Source of the DNA: Lacimicrobium alkaliphilum
GTDB taxonomy: Bacteria > Pseudomonadota > Gammaproteobacteria > Enterobacterales > Alteromonadaceae
Direction: 5' to 3'
NCBI RefSeq assembly: GCF_001466725.1
Contig: NZ_CP013650.1
Location: 186,001-250,000 of the forward strand
DNA: 64,000 nucleotides
Shown here in pieces: positions 37,498 through 46,493 of the stretch. Made by a program: the position numbers and the translations under genes. The notes beneath the pieces were generated by a model. The model searched no databases and had not been told where the DNA came from. It saw only the letters and a program-made list of their open reading frames with translations. Numbering within the stretch: the stretch's first letter is position 1; the number at the start of each line of letters is the position of its first letter.

Positions 37498-38454
37498 TTA
37501 CTCAGAGACTGTCTCTGTTAATTCCAGTGCCAGCTTATTATATATCTGACGATGATAGGTATGCAGGCTGTCAGGGTTTAATGTGGCAAACAGCTTTTGT
37601 GCCTGCTCAGTTTTAGATTGTGCCAGCAACACCTCACAAAGTCGCAATTGCACGTAGAACTTGTCGCGAAGTTCGGATTTCTGGTTTAGTTGATCGTATA
37701 AACTGACAGACTTTAAGAGCATTTTTTCCGCTTCAGACCATTGTTCTGAAGACTGCAGAGAGCGGCCGGTATTGGCATAGGCAACCGCGGCGCCAATCAG
37801 GCTTTTTGCTTCAAGGTGAGCCTCGGCTGAGCGCTGATAGAGGCTGAACGCCTGTTGCCAGTTTTTAAAATGAAAGGCGTTGTGGCCAGCCGCCATCAGC
37901 AGGTCTGCTTTGATATAACCCTTTTTAATATCTGAAAAATGCGCCATGGCTTCATCAATCAGCTGTTGAGCTTTCTTGTAGTCGCCCAGATATTGGTAGA
38001 GCTCGATAACGTCACTGTACCGACGAGGGGTCAATGCGCTGCCCGGCATGCTTAGTAACAGTGATGCCGCATTCTTTGCATATTGCCTGCCTGTTTCCGG
38101 CTCGCCGGCACTGATGAGTTGCTTGGCGTAAATGGTATTGGCGGTCGCTGCAAAGACAGGCGGGCTGTCAGGAATACCTACGTAGGAAGCCATTTCGCTT
38201 CTGGAGATGCTCAGGCGGTCTGTTTCCCACATCGCATTCATTAACAGGTAGGTTGCTCTGAACCATGCCGTCGAGTGCTCAGGGGCCTGGAGTTGCATGC
38301 GTCTGGCCAGTTGTTTGCATTTAAGAGCATTAATGACGCAATCCTCGACTGAGGATAATACGGAATGAGACGCTAGCTCTGTTTCAGATTGCGATGCGCT
38401 CAAAGTGGCTGAACAAATCAGGCAAAGCCATAACAGGATTATTCTGAAAAGCAT
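37498..38454 (-). CDS. Exported TPR-repeat protein of unknown function
   Basis: This is a 318-residue protein with a signal peptide (about 1-20, FRIILLWLCLICSATLSAS), then helical repeats. Clear TPR-like units lie at about 165-290, for example HNAFHFKNWQQAFSLYQRSAEAHL and NTGRSLQSSEQWSEAEKMLLKSVSLYDQL. Two early Cys (EDCVINALKCKQLA) may form a disulfide. No enzyme motif is seen. It stands alone on the minus strand and converges on the YafY-type regulator. Confidence 0.65.
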   Translation of the reverse strand: MLFRIILLWLCLICSATLSASQSETELASHSVLSSVEDCVINALKCKQLARRMQLQAPEHSTAWFRATYLLMNAMWETDRLSISRSEMASYVGIPDSPPVFAATANTIYAKQLISAGEPETGRQYAKNAASLLLSMPGSALTPRRYSDVIELYQYLGDYKKAQQLIDEAMAHFSDIKKGYIKADLLMAAGHNAFHFKNWQQAFSLYQRSAEAHLEAKSLIGAAVAYANTGRSLQSSEQWSEAEKMLLKSVSLYDQLNQKSELRDKFYVQLRLCEVLLAQSKTEQAQKLFATLNPDSLHTYHRQIYNKLALELTETVSE

Positions 38455-38604
38455 CCATAATCCCTCAGGACAAGTGGGTCAGCAGCATATGCAGTCAATA
38501 CAACGGGCCATCTGTCTGCTGTAAACGAGTTCAGTGCGTACTGTCTGACACTGTGATTCCGACATTTTATAAACAGTGCATTGGGCTGGCCCATAAGGCT
38601 TCGT

Positions 38605-38639
38605 CAGGCCCATATCTGACAGTTCAGACTATGGGCCTG
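38605..38639. repeat. Perfect 10-bp inverted repeat downstream of ssb
   Basis: CAGGCCCATA (38605-38614) and TATGGGCCTG (38630-38639) form a perfect 10-base stem with a 15-base loop, 12 bases after the ssb stop. There is no T run on either side, so it may be an mRNA-stabilising hairpin or a weak terminator. A third partial copy (GGCCCATAAGG) lies at about 38589. Confidence 0.5.
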
Positions 38640-38651
38640 AAAGTTGCCGGA

Positions 38652-39221
38652 CTAGAAGGGGATATCATCATCAAAATCAAAGTCCGGCTCCGGCATTGAG
38701 CCCGGCTGATTCTGTGGTTGTTGCTGAGGTTTCGGCTGACCCTGACCGCCGCCCTGATTAGGGTATTGCTGATACTGGGGCTGTTGTTGCGCCGGTTGTT
38801 GCTGTGGTGCCTGGTTAAAGTTATTGGCCGGGGCATTGCCTCTTGGGGCACCCGTTCCGGCACCGCCGCCTGCGCCACCACCTAACATCTGCATCACGCC
38901 ATTAAAGGGATCCAGTACAATTTCTGTGGTGTATTTGTCCTGGCCCTGCTGATCCTGCCACTTGCGGGTTTGCAGTTTGCCTTCCACATAGATTTGGCTG
39001 CCTTTGCGCAGATACTCGCCGGCAATTTCAGCCAGCTTGCCAAACAACACAACTCTGTGCCACTCGGTTTTTTCCTGAATCTGGCCGCTCTGATCTTTCC
39101 AGCTTTCAGAGGTGGCAAGACTCAGGTTGGCCACCGCCTTACCGTTTGCGGTGTAACGTACTTCCGGATCCTGGCCCAGGTTGCCTACCAGGATAACTTT
39201 ATTGATGCCTCTGCTTGCCAT
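38652..39221 (-). CDS. ssb: Single-stranded DNA-binding protein
   Basis: This is a 189-residue SSB. The OB fold spans residues 1-110 ([41 protein letters not shown]), then a Gly/Gln/Pro-rich linker with glutamine clusters, and the acidic tip DFDDDIPF that recruits partner proteins. GGAG precedes the ATG. yajR ends 63 bases upstream on the same strand, so the two may be co-transcribed. uvrA lies 1.6 kb away in the other orientation; in E. coli ssb and uvrA are directly divergent. Confidence 0.97.
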   Translation of the reverse strand: MASRGINKVILVGNLGQDPEVRYTANGKAVANLSLATSESWKDQSGQIQEKTEWHRVVLFGKLAEIAGEYLRKGSQIYVEGKLQTRKWQDQQGQDKYTTEIVLDPFNGVMQMLGGGAGGGAGTGAPRGNAPANNFNQAPQQQPAQQQPQYQQYPNQGGGQGQPKPQQQPQNQPGSMPEPDFDFDDDIPF

Positions 39222-39284
39222 GTTCGCTCCTTACGCGCCGCTTTCCAGCTTATATTTTAGTTGCTGGTATCCGGCTTAGAATAC

Positions 39285-40634
39285 TTAATTTGATGGACTG
39301 ATGATCTGCCTGGCCTGTTGCAGGTTAAACACCCGGCTGTCGACTTTCAGATAAACCGCTTTTTCCTGCTCAACCCAGGTCATATCGGTGACGCCGGCCA
39401 GTTGCCTGAGTTGTTCTACACAATGTTCAGCCGGGATCCCGTCCGCATCCAGCGCTAGTGTATAACGTTTAGCATGAGGGGCGCCAGCAGCAAGGCCGCG
39501 AATCAGCACAATCCAGATAATGCAAAGCAGAATCGCCAGGGCATAAAGCCAGTTGGCATGCAGGTACTGACTGATTGCGCCCGAGAGCATGCCGCCAGTG
39601 AAGGCACCAAGAAACTGAGCGCTGGCATAGGCACCCATGGCTGAGCCTTTTCTGCCAGCCGGAGCAACAGTGGAGACCATAGCTGGTAGGTTGGCTTCGA
39701 GATAATTAAAACCGGTAAAAAACAGCCAGCTGAGTAATAGCAGGGCGGGCAAACCCGTATCCAGCATCAGACCGGCAAAGCTGGTGGCCAGTAATAAAAT
39801 CGACGAACACAGTATCTGCTGCTGGCCAAGTCGTTTACTCAGACGCATCAGTACAATCAGACCAAGCACTGAGGCCGTCAGAACCGGCAGATAGAGTTGC
39901 CAGTGATCGCTGAGCAGCCAGCCCTGATCCACCAGGCGAGCGGGAAACTGTACAAACAGCAGAGTGATCATTAAATGCAGTAAAAATACACTGAGACTGA
40001 GTTTAAGCAGCGGCCCCTGGCTGAGCAGGGCGCCCAGGTCAGTAAGTTTGGGCAGGGTATCGCCACTTGGTGCCAGATTGCGCGCCGAGGGCACCACAAA
40101 CAGCACCAGCGGAATACAGGCCAGCGCCAACATGGCGGTAATTAAAAATATGCCCTGTAATCCGTGTTTTTCAGCCAGCAGCGGTCCCAGTAACAGCGCC
40201 AGATAAAAGGAAAAGCCAATGGCAACGCCGATAATGGCCATCACTTTGGCGCGCTGGTTTTCGCGGCTGATATCGCCGGCCAGTGCCATCACCGCACCGG
40301 CAATGGCACCACCACCTTGCAACAGACGCCCCACTACCACCCATAACAGAGTGTCTGCCATTGCTGCAATTAAGCTGCCGAGGGCGAACAGTATGAGTCC
40401 GGCGATGATCACCGGTTTGCGGCCCAGGCGATCGGAGAGCACACCCATAGGAATTTGTAACAGCGCCTGTGTCAGGCCATAGCCGCCGATGGCCAGTCCA
40501 ACCAGCATCGGAGAGTAATCAGGATATTCTATGGCCAGCACTGCCAATACAGGCATCACCATAAACAGGCCAAGCATGCGCATCACATAGACTATGGCCA
40601 GGGCGCTGGCGCCGCGGATTTCGGTATTGTTCAA
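39285..40634 (-). CDS. yajR: YajR-like MFS transporter with C-terminal YAM domain
   Basis: This is a 449-residue major facilitator protein with twelve predicted membrane segments. The MFS motif A between TM2 and TM3 reads GVLSDRLGRKPVI, and motif B-like GRLLQGGGAIAGAVMAL is present. The last about 65 residues (YTLALDADGIPAEHCVEQLRQLAGVTDMTWVEQEKAVYLKVDSRVF) match the ferredoxin-like YAM domain of YajR. The substrate is unknown, probably efflux. The start is TTG at 40634 with a weak ribosome site, but it gives the family N-terminus. It lies between ssb and uvrA. Confidence 0.87.
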   Translation of the reverse strand: MNNTEIRGASALAIVYVMRMLGLFMVMPVLAVLAIEYPDYSPMLVGLAIGGYGLTQALLQIPMGVLSDRLGRKPVIIAGLILFALGSLIAAMADTLLWVVVGRLLQGGGAIAGAVMALAGDISRENQRAKVMAIIGVAIGFSFYLALLLGPLLAEKHGLQGIFLITAMLALACIPLVLFVVPSARNLAPSGDTLPKLTDLGALLSQGPLLKLSLSVFLLHLMITLLFVQFPARLVDQGWLLSDHWQLYLPVLTASVLGLIVLMRLSKRLGQQQILCSSILLLATSFAGLMLDTGLPALLLLSWLFFTGFNYLEANLPAMVSTVAPAGRKGSAMGAYASAQFLGAFTGGMLSGAISQYLHANWLYALAILLCIIWIVLIRGLAAGAPHAKRYTLALDADGIPAEHCVEQLRQLAGVTDMTWVEQEKAVYLKVDSRVFNLQQARQIISPSN

Positions 40635-40716
40635 AATAACCCGTCGAAAGTCAGATAATTAAATTGGTTTTAAGGCAACAGGCTGCCGGTTTTCAGGCTG
40701 CGCAGTTTAACATAGC

Positions 40717-40732
40717 CGGTATATTTCAACAG
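40717..40732 (+). promoter_or_regulatory. LexA-like box upstream of uvrA
   Basis: CGGTATATTTCAACAG fits the LexA consensus CTGT-N8-ACAG with one mismatch (G for T at the second base), and flanking AGTA extends the right half. It lies 118 bases before the uvrA start, in the yajR-uvrA divergent region. uvrA is SOS-regulated in related bacteria. Confidence 0.6.
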
Positions 40733-40850
40733 TATTGTTATCAGGGCAGAATCCACCCTTTGTCCGGGTTTAAATTTGAACTTTTATTCGTTAGTCGGGG
40801 CAGGGATATGCGACAATAGAGGTTTCATTCTGCAACCAGGTGCCTTTTTT

Positions 40851-43697
40851 GTGGATAAGATAGAAGTTCGTGGGGCCCGCACCCACAATCTGAAGAATAT
40901 CAATCTCACCCTGCCCCGCGACAAGCTGATCGTGATCACTGGCCTGTCCGGTTCCGGCAAGTCATCCCTGGCATTTGATACCTTGTATGCAGAGGGTCAG
41001 CGGCGTTATGTAGAATCCCTGTCCGCCTATGCCCGTCAGTTTCTGTCGATGATGGAAAAGCCCGATGTGGATCATATTGAAGGCTTATCCCCGGCCATTT
41101 CCATTGAGCAGAAGTCTACCTCTCATAACCCGCGCTCTACGGTAGGCACCATCACCGAGATCTATGATTACCTGCGTTTGTTATTTGCCCGGGTCGGTGA
41201 ACCCCGTTGCCCCGACCACAAGGTACCGCTGGACGCCCAGACCATCAGTCAGATGGTGGACAAGGTGCTGGCCATGCCAGAGGGCAGCAAACTGATGTTA
41301 TTAGCTCCTGTGGTACAGGACCGTAAAGGTGAGCATATCAAGATCCTGGAAAATCTTGCCGCCCAGGGCTTTATTCGCGCCCGAATTGACGGTGAGATCT
41401 GTGACCTGTCCGATCCGCCCACCCTGGATCTGCACAAGAAGCACAGAATCGAAGTGGTGGTGGATCGCTTCAAGGTGCGCGAAGATCTGCAATTGCGTCT
41501 GTCTGAGTCGTTTGAAACGGCGCTGGGGCTTTCCGGAGGTACCGCCAAGGTGGCCTGGATGGAGGATGCGGATCGTGAAGAAGTGGTGTTCTCGGCTAAT
41601 TTTGCCTGCCCTCACTGCGGCTACTCCATGTCGGAGCTGGAGCCACGGATGTTTTCCTTTAACAACCCGGCCGGAGCCTGTCAGACCTGTGATGGTCTGG
41701 GCACCAAGCAGTTTTTCGACCCTTCCAAGCTGATTCATAATGATGAACTGAGTCTGGCCGGTGGCGTGATCCGGGGCTGGGATAAACGCAGTTATTATTA
41801 TTTTCAGATGCTGCAGGCAGTGGCCGATCACTATCAGTTCGATCTGAGCAAACCCTTCCGGGAACTGGACAAGGCCCATCGTGATATCGTGCTCTATGGT
41901 AGCCAGGGTACGTCGATCAAATTTCGTTATATTAATGACCGCGGCGATGTCATGGAGCGCAAGCATCCGTTTGAGGGCATTATTCCCAATATGCAGCGCC
42001 GCTATCGTGAGACCGAATCCAATGCGGTGCGTGATGAACTGGCTAAATATCTCAGTCAGCAGCCCTGTGACAGTTGCGGCGGCACCAGGCTGCGTCTTGA
42101 GGCCCGCAATGTGTTTATTGGTGACACCCGCCTGCCCGATGTCACTGATATGTCTATCGCCGGTAGTCTGGAGTATTTTCAGCAGCTCAGCTTAAGTGGT
42201 CAGCGAGCCCAGATAGCCGACAAGATCCTGAAAGAAATCAACGACCGCCTGCGTTTTCTGGTCAATGTGGGGCTGAATTATCTGTCCCTCTCCCGCAGCG
42301 CCGATACCCTGTCCGGGGGCGAGGCTCAGCGTATCCGTCTGGCCAGCCAGATTGGCGCCGGGCTGGTAGGAGTGATGTATGTACTCGATGAGCCCTCTAT
42401 TGGTCTGCACCAGCGGGACAATGAACGTCTGCTCAGTACGCTTGTGCATCTGCGCGACCTCGGCAATACCGTAATCGTGGTGGAACATGATGAAGATGCC
42501 ATCCGCGCCGCCGATCATATTCTCGATATTGGCCCCGGTGCCGGTGTGCATGGCGGTGAGATCGTGGCGCAGGGGCAGCTGGAAGATATTATTAACAGTG
42601 AGCGTTCATTGACCGGAAAGTATCTGTCTGGTGTGGAAAAAATAGAAGTACCGCCACAGCGAAATAAGAATAAAGACAACAAGTGGCTGGAGCTGGAAGG
42701 GGCGACAGGAAATAACCTCAAAGCAGTAAATCTGCGCATCCCTATCGGCCTGATGACCTGCGTGACCGGTGTCTCCGGTTCCGGAAAATCTACCCTGATC
42801 AACGATACGCTGTATGTGCTGGCGCACAAGGAACTCAATGGTGCCACCCTTGGGGAGCCGTCGCCGCATAAGGGTATCAGCGGTCTCGAGCATCTGGATA
42901 AGGTGGTGGATATTGATCAGAGCCCCATTGGCAGAACGCCGCGCTCGAATCCCGCCACCTATGCCGGGTTGTTTACGCCGATTCGGGAGCTTTTCGCCGG
43001 CACCCAGGAAGCCCGCTCAAGGGGTTATAAGCCGGGGCGGTTCAGCTTTAATGTGAAGGGTGGGCGCTGTGAAGCCTGTCAGGGTGACGGCGTGATTAAG
43101 GTGGAGATGCACTTTCTGCCTGATGTGTACGTGCCCTGTGATGTGTGTAAGGGCAAGCGTTATAACCGTGAAACTCTGGAAGTGAAGTATAAGGGCAAAA
43201 GCATTCATGAAGTGCTGGAGATGACTGTCGAAGAGGCCCGTGAGTTTTTCGATGTGATCCCCTCCATTGCCCGTAAATTGCAGACTCTGATGGATGTGGG
43301 GCTGTCTTATATCCGCCTGGGGCAAAGCGCTACCACTCTGTCTGGTGGTGAGGCTCAGCGGGTGAAACTGTCCCGAGAATTGTCCAAGCGGGATACCGGC
43401 CAGACCTTGTATATTCTTGATGAGCCTACCACCGGACTGCATTTTCATGATATCCGCCAGTTGTTGCAGGTACTGCATCGTCTGCGCGATCATGGCAATA
43501 CTGTGGTGGTGATCGAACATAATCTGGATGTGATTAAAACCGCCGACTGGCTGGTGGATCTCGGCCCGGAAGGGGGCTCCGGCGGAGGCCAGATTATCGC
43601 CGAAGGCACGCCGGAACAGGTGGCGGCCACAAAGGCTTCTCACACCGGTCACTTTCTCAAGCCTTTGCTGAAAGATATTTCAACCGTGAAAAATTAA
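40851..43697 (+). CDS. uvrA: UvrA, excinuclease ABC subunit A
   Basis: This is a 948-residue UvrA, the damage-sensing ATPase of nucleotide excision repair. Two ABC modules carry Walker A motifs GLSGSGKSS and GVSGSGKST, signatures [12 protein letters not shown] and [12 protein letters not shown], and [22 protein letters not shown] loops. Three zinc sites are visible: CPHC...CQTC, CDSC nearby, and CEAC...CDVC. The GTG at 40851 is chosen because the next residues ([16 protein letters not shown]) match the family N-terminus; an ATG 75 bases upstream would add unrelated sequence. Confidence 0.97.
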   Translation: MDKIEVRGARTHNLKNINLTLPRDKLIVITGLSGSGKSSLAFDTLYAEGQRRYVESLSAYARQFLSMMEKPDVDHIEGLSPAISIEQKSTSHNPRSTVGTITEIYDYLRLLFARVGEPRCPDHKVPLDAQTISQMVDKVLAMPEGSKLMLLAPVVQDRKGEHIKILENLAAQGFIRARIDGEICDLSDPPTLDLHKKHRIEVVVDRFKVREDLQLRLSESFETALGLSGGTAKVAWMEDADREEVVFSANFACPHCGYSMSELEPRMFSFNNPAGACQTCDGLGTKQFFDPSKLIHNDELSLAGGVIRGWDKRSYYYFQMLQAVADHYQFDLSKPFRELDKAHRDIVLYGSQGTSIKFRYINDRGDVMERKHPFEGIIPNMQRRYRETESNAVRDELAKYLSQQPCDSCGGTRLRLEARNVFIGDTRLPDVTDMSIAGSLEYFQQLSLSGQRAQIADKILKEINDRLRFLVNVGLNYLSLSRSADTLSGGEAQRIRLASQIGAGLVGVMYVLDEPSIGLHQRDNERLLSTLVHLRDLGNTVIVVEHDEDAIRAADHILDIGPGAGVHGGEIVAQGQLEDIINSERSLTGKYLSGVEKIEVPPQRNKNKDNKWLELEGATGNNLKAVNLRIPIGLMTCVTGVSGSGKSTLINDTLYVLAHKELNGATLGEPSPHKGISGLEHLDKVVDIDQSPIGRTPRSNPATYAGLFTPIRELFAGTQEARSRGYKPGRFSFNVKGGRCEACQGDGVIKVEMHFLPDVYVPCDVCKGKRYNRETLEVKYKGKSIHEVLEMTVEEAREFFDVIPSIARKLQTLMDVGLSYIRLGQSATTLSGGEAQRVKLSRELSKRDTGQTLYILDEPTTGLHFHDIRQLLQVLHRLRDHGNTVVVIEHNLDVIKTADWLVDLGPEGGSGGGQIIAEGTPEQVAATKASHTGHFLKPLLKDISTVKN

Positions 43698-43912
43698 TTC
43701 ACCACAGAGGCACAGAGAACACGGGGTTAATTAAGGGATTTCCGGATTGCGCTGCATTCAGGCTACAGCGAACTGTAGCCCGTAAGAAGCGCATCTGATT
43801 ACAGGAGTGGGTCGATTTCACCGCAAAGACGCAGAGAACGCAGAGGTTTTAAGGCAGATAACCTTATCCGCTCTGTGCCCTCCGTGGCTCTGTGGTTAAT
43901 ATTGGAGTGATT
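43698..43912. repeat. Palindromic repeats between uvrA and the thioesterase gene
   Basis: Three hairpin units are packed here. The first is a left arm CACCACAGAGGCACAGAG at about 43702. The second is a perfect tetraloop hairpin GGCTACAG-CGAA-CTGTAGCC at 43761-43780. The third is an imperfect palindrome at about 43819-43900, with left arm TTTCACCGCAAAGACGCAGAG and right arm CTCTGTGCCCTCCGTGGCTC. All belong to the dispersed CGCAGAG/CACAGAG family seen at 17 and 51 kb. The thioesterase ribosome site lies at the right edge. Confidence 0.7.
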
Positions 43913-44311
43913 ATGCTAACTGAGAAATTTAAGGTCAGGTTTTATGAGACCGATGCCCTTAAACATGTGAGTAATACGGTACTGGCCGGCTGGTTTGAAG
44001 CCGCCAGAGAGCCGGTTTTCAGAATGTTTACACCGGACATGGATCTGGACAACTGGCCGCTGATCCTGGCCGGTTACAAGATCGACTTTCTGCGCCAGAT
44101 TTACTTTGGTCATGATGTTGAGGTACGAACTGGCATTAAGCGCATTGGTAACAGTTCCTTTGAGGTGATACAACAAGTCTGGCAGCAGGGTGAAAAAGCG
44201 GCCGAAGGTGTGACCACTATGGTGCATTTTGATTATCATCAGCAAAAATCAGCACCCATACCAGAAGATGTAAGTGAGCAGTTACAAACGTTGATGGTTA
44301 CTGACGACTGA
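43913..44311 (+). CDS. Acyl-CoA thioesterase-like hotdog protein (4HBT family)
   Basis: This is a 132-residue single hotdog-fold protein. The N-terminal KVRFYETDALKHVSNTVLAGWFEAARE is the 4HBT motif, with the Asp/His region and the central helix. It probably hydrolyses acyl-CoA thioesters in the cytoplasm; the substrate is unknown. The ATG at 43913 has GGAG upstream, and a further start 21 bases upstream lacks this. It is followed 45 bases later by the oxygenase gene on the same strand. Confidence 0.85.
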   Translation: MLTEKFKVRFYETDALKHVSNTVLAGWFEAAREPVFRMFTPDMDLDNWPLILAGYKIDFLRQIYFGHDVEVRTGIKRIGNSSFEVIQQVWQQGEKAAEGVTTMVHFDYHQQKSAPIPEDVSEQLQTLMVTDD

Positions 44312-44356
44312 GGTGAAAGGAGTTCGGTGTGAAGAGGAAGGCGAGAGGAGTATAAG

Positions 44357-45052
44357 GTGAGCCAGTTTATAGAAGTGATCGATAATGCCCTGCCAGAGGA
44401 ATTATGTGAGTCACTGATCCGGCAGATTGATACCAGTCCTAACCGTCAGCCTGGGCGAACCGGCGGTGGTGTGGACACCAGTAAAAAGGTCAGTGAAGAT
44501 GTGTCTATCTGCACCCATGATGAATTTGCATCGCTGTTGCCCAAAGTACTTGAGTGCACCACGTCACACCTGGTAGAGTACTTTGCCAAATATTATTTTG
44601 CCCTGATTGGCCCTATTGGCCTGACCCTCAAGCATCCCAAAACCGGTGAACCGGTTAAGCTCACACAGGACAACTTTGATGAAGTGGCTCGGCCAAATCT
44701 GCAGAGCCTGGTGCAATACCTGTTTCGCATGGGTGATATCAATGCACAGAAATACCCGGCCAGCAAAGGCGGCTATCCGTACTGGCATTCTGAGGTGTAT
44801 CCGCAGACCGGCCACAACGAAGCGCTGCATCGCATTTTGTTGTTTATGTATTATCTCAACGATGTCGAAGAAGGAGGAGAAACCGATTTTTATTATCAGG
44901 ATCTGTCCATCCGTCCCAAACGCGGCACAATGGTGATTGCTCCGGCCTATTTCACCCATACTCACAGGGGTAATGTGCCTGTGAGTAACGATAAATATAT
45001 CCTTACTTCCTGGGTGCTGTTTAACCGGGCAGAAAATCTTTATCGGGGATAA
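44357..45052 (+). CDS. 2OG-Fe(II) oxygenase family protein with an HxE variant site
   Basis: This is a 231-residue protein with a C-terminal double-stranded beta-helix of the 2OG-Fe(II) oxygenase (prolyl 4-hydroxylase-like) type: GGYPYWHSEVY, LLFMYYLNDVEEGGETDFYYQD, RPKRGTMVIAPAYFTHTHRGNVPVSNDKYILTSW. Candidate metal ligands are His144, Glu146 (in place of the usual Asp) and His201 or His203. Lys213 is the probable 2-oxoglutarate contact. The start is GTG at 44357 with GGAG upstream. The target is unknown. The GGETDFY segment is typical of the P4H alpha-like subfamily. Confidence 0.85.
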   Translation: MSQFIEVIDNALPEELCESLIRQIDTSPNRQPGRTGGGVDTSKKVSEDVSICTHDEFASLLPKVLECTTSHLVEYFAKYYFALIGPIGLTLKHPKTGEPVKLTQDNFDEVARPNLQSLVQYLFRMGDINAQKYPASKGGYPYWHSEVYPQTGHNEALHRILLFMYYLNDVEEGGETDFYYQDLSIRPKRGTMVIAPAYFTHTHRGNVPVSNDKYILTSWVLFNRAENLYRG

Positions 45053-45084
45053 AGACGCTTATTCTTTTCCATTGTCCAGCCACC

Positions 45085-45552
45085 TCAGCCGTCGTAAGGC
45101 TCCACCTTGGTGCCGAGCAGGCGATACCCCACAGTGGCAATCTCTCCTTTCCAGCCCTCGGTAGATAATGTGCCGGTCAGCCATACGGCGTCCCAGAGGT
45201 TTTCCACCGGTGCACCTTCGGGGAATTTTACATGCACGATCTGATTCGGCGGCGGCGGGGGTACGTGAATACAGGCACCAAAGAAAGGCACCAGTAAAAA
45301 TTCGGTAAGCTTTTCTTCATCCCCTTCCAGCGGCACGACAAATCCCGGTATTCTGACCACACTGCCATTCAGTGCTTCAACAACGGGGGCATCCAGATTT
45401 TGCTGGACCATGTTGTTATTGGCTTCATGATCAACCAGCTGTTCCGGTAACTGATAATCTTCGGGGATAAGATCTTCCCAGAATAACTCCAGCGGCTCTT
45501 CGGCAAAGGCGAGCACAGGCATTAGGACAAGTGCAATAATCCACTTCTTCAT
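45085..45552 (-). CDS. DUF3299 exported protein
   Basis: This is a 155-residue protein with a signal peptide (MKKWIIALVLMPVLAFAEE). The family motif GFVVPLEGDEEKLTEFLLVPFFGACIHVPPPPPNQIVHV, including the Pro run and a Cys-x-His, is diagnostic of DUF3299. It is periplasmic, with unknown function. Proteins of this family often sit near envelope transport genes; here its neighbours are ppa and the oxygenase gene. GGAG precedes the ATG. The ppa terminator separates the two minus-strand genes. Confidence 0.85.
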   Translation of the reverse strand: MKKWIIALVLMPVLAFAEEPLELFWEDLIPEDYQLPEQLVDHEANNNMVQQNLDAPVVEALNGSVVRIPGFVVPLEGDEEKLTEFLLVPFFGACIHVPPPPPNQIVHVKFPEGAPVENLWDAVWLTGTLSTEGWKGEIATVGYRLLGTKVEPYDG

Positions 45553-45580
45553 CAGGTATCTCCGTGGTTAATCTGTAGAG

Positions 45581-45608
45581 AAAAAAGGCCAGCTTGTGCT
45601 GGCCTTTC
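45581..45608 (-). terminator. Rho-independent terminator after ppa
   Basis: On the minus strand a perfect stem AAAGGCCAGC / GCTGGCCTTT with loop ACAA is followed by a T run, 15-40 bases after the ppa stop codon. The plus strand copy reads 45581-45608. Confidence 0.88.
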
Positions 45609-45622
45609 TGACAGTTTTAAGC

Positions 45623-46171
45623 TTAAAAAGCCGGTTTATCCGGCGCATCATTATAGCGCTGTACGCTCTCAGTAATTTCTTTTTTGGCGGCAACGCTGTC
45701 TTCCCAGCCCTGGATCTTGACCCATTTGTTAGGTTCCAGATCTTTATAGTGAGCAAAGAAGTGTTCAATTTGATTTTTCAGCAATTCATCCACCTGATCG
45801 ATTTCGGTAATGCCCCGATAAATGGTTGAAAGCTTGTCAGCCGGAACAGCCAATACCTTGGCATCTTCACCGGATTCATCGGTCATTTTCAATACACCCA
45901 CAGGGCGGCAGCGGATCACACAACCGGGTAACAGGGCGAAAGGGGTCATCACCAGTACATCCACAGGGTCACCGTCATCAGACAGTGTATGGGGCACATA
46001 GCCGTAGTTAGTCGGATAGTGCATACAGGATGACATAAAGCGATCCACAAAAATTGCGCCGGAGTCTTTGTCGACTTCGTATTTTACCGGATCCGAGTGG
46101 GCCGGGATTTCGATGATTACATTGATTTCTTCAGGCAGATTGTTACCTGAGGGGACGTCATTCAGACTCAT
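45623..46171 (-). CDS. ppa: Soluble inorganic pyrophosphatase (family I)
   Basis: This is a 182-residue family I pyrophosphatase that hydrolyses pyrophosphate to drive biosynthesis in the cytoplasm. [10 protein letters not shown] holds the catalytic Asp cluster; [25 protein letters not shown] and NYGYVPHTL are further active-site motifs. AAAGGAA precedes the ATG. A strong terminator follows. The membrane pyrophosphatase gene hppA lies 2.5 kb away, so the cell has both types. Confidence 0.97.
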   Translation of the reverse strand: MSLNDVPSGNNLPEEINVIIEIPAHSDPVKYEVDKDSGAIFVDRFMSSCMHYPTNYGYVPHTLSDDGDPVDVLVMTPFALLPGCVIRCRPVGVLKMTDESGEDAKVLAVPADKLSTIYRGITEIDQVDELLKNQIEHFFAHYKDLEPNKWVKIQGWEDSVAAKKEITESVQRYNDAPDKPAF

Positions 46172-46305
46172 GAAAAGTTCCTTTAAAGTTGGCTAACAGG
46201 AGATGGCGGGGAATTATACGGATTTTAAGTGAAAATGGCATCCTGCCTTGGTCGATAAAGATAGGCCAGTCCATCTACATAACTGTTCCCAATTATGAGT
46301 CCCGT

Positions 46306-46399
46306 GGTGTTGTTACGATTGAAAACACGCGGTAAATCCTTCCCTGGACGCTCCGCCACAGCGTCCATGCTGCGGAGGGTTGTCAATCATAACAACACC
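46306..46399. repeat. Nested inverted repeat with 21-base arms
   Basis: Arms at 46306-46326 (GGTGTTGTTACGATTGAAAA plus C) and 46379-46399 pair at about 18 of 21 positions. Inside lies a perfect 8-base hairpin TGGACGCT/AGCGTCCA (46345-46352, 46360-46367). The whole looks like a small palindromic mobile or REP-type element of 94 bases. A 20-base piece at 17226-17245 resembles the left arm. Confidence 0.65.
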
Positions 46400-46452
46400 A
46401 TCTGACACATATGGTGCTGAGTGAGTAATGATCCCGATGGTCTGGTAATGAT

Positions 46453-46476
46453 AAAAAAGGCCGCATCAGCGGCCTT
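46453..46476 (-). terminator. Rho-independent terminator after the DUF885 gene
   Basis: A perfect 8-base stem AAGGCCGC/GCGGCCTT with loop TGAT on the minus strand is followed by TTTTTATC. It begins 18 bases after the stop codon. Confidence 0.87.
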
Positions 46477-46493
46477 AGGTGGTAAAACTACAA

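Larger units (their letters stand above)
46172..46493. other. Intergenic region between ppa and the DUF885 gene
   Basis: No gene is visible. The region should carry the ppa promoter at its left end. It holds the nested inverted repeat at 46306-46399 and the minus-strand terminator of the DUF885 gene at 46453-46476. Confidence 0.7.

Noticed and set aside
41301..41966. 221-codon minus-strand frame opposite uvrA
   Set aside because: Lies fully inside an intact, highly conserved uvrA; composition is typical of antisense shadow frames.
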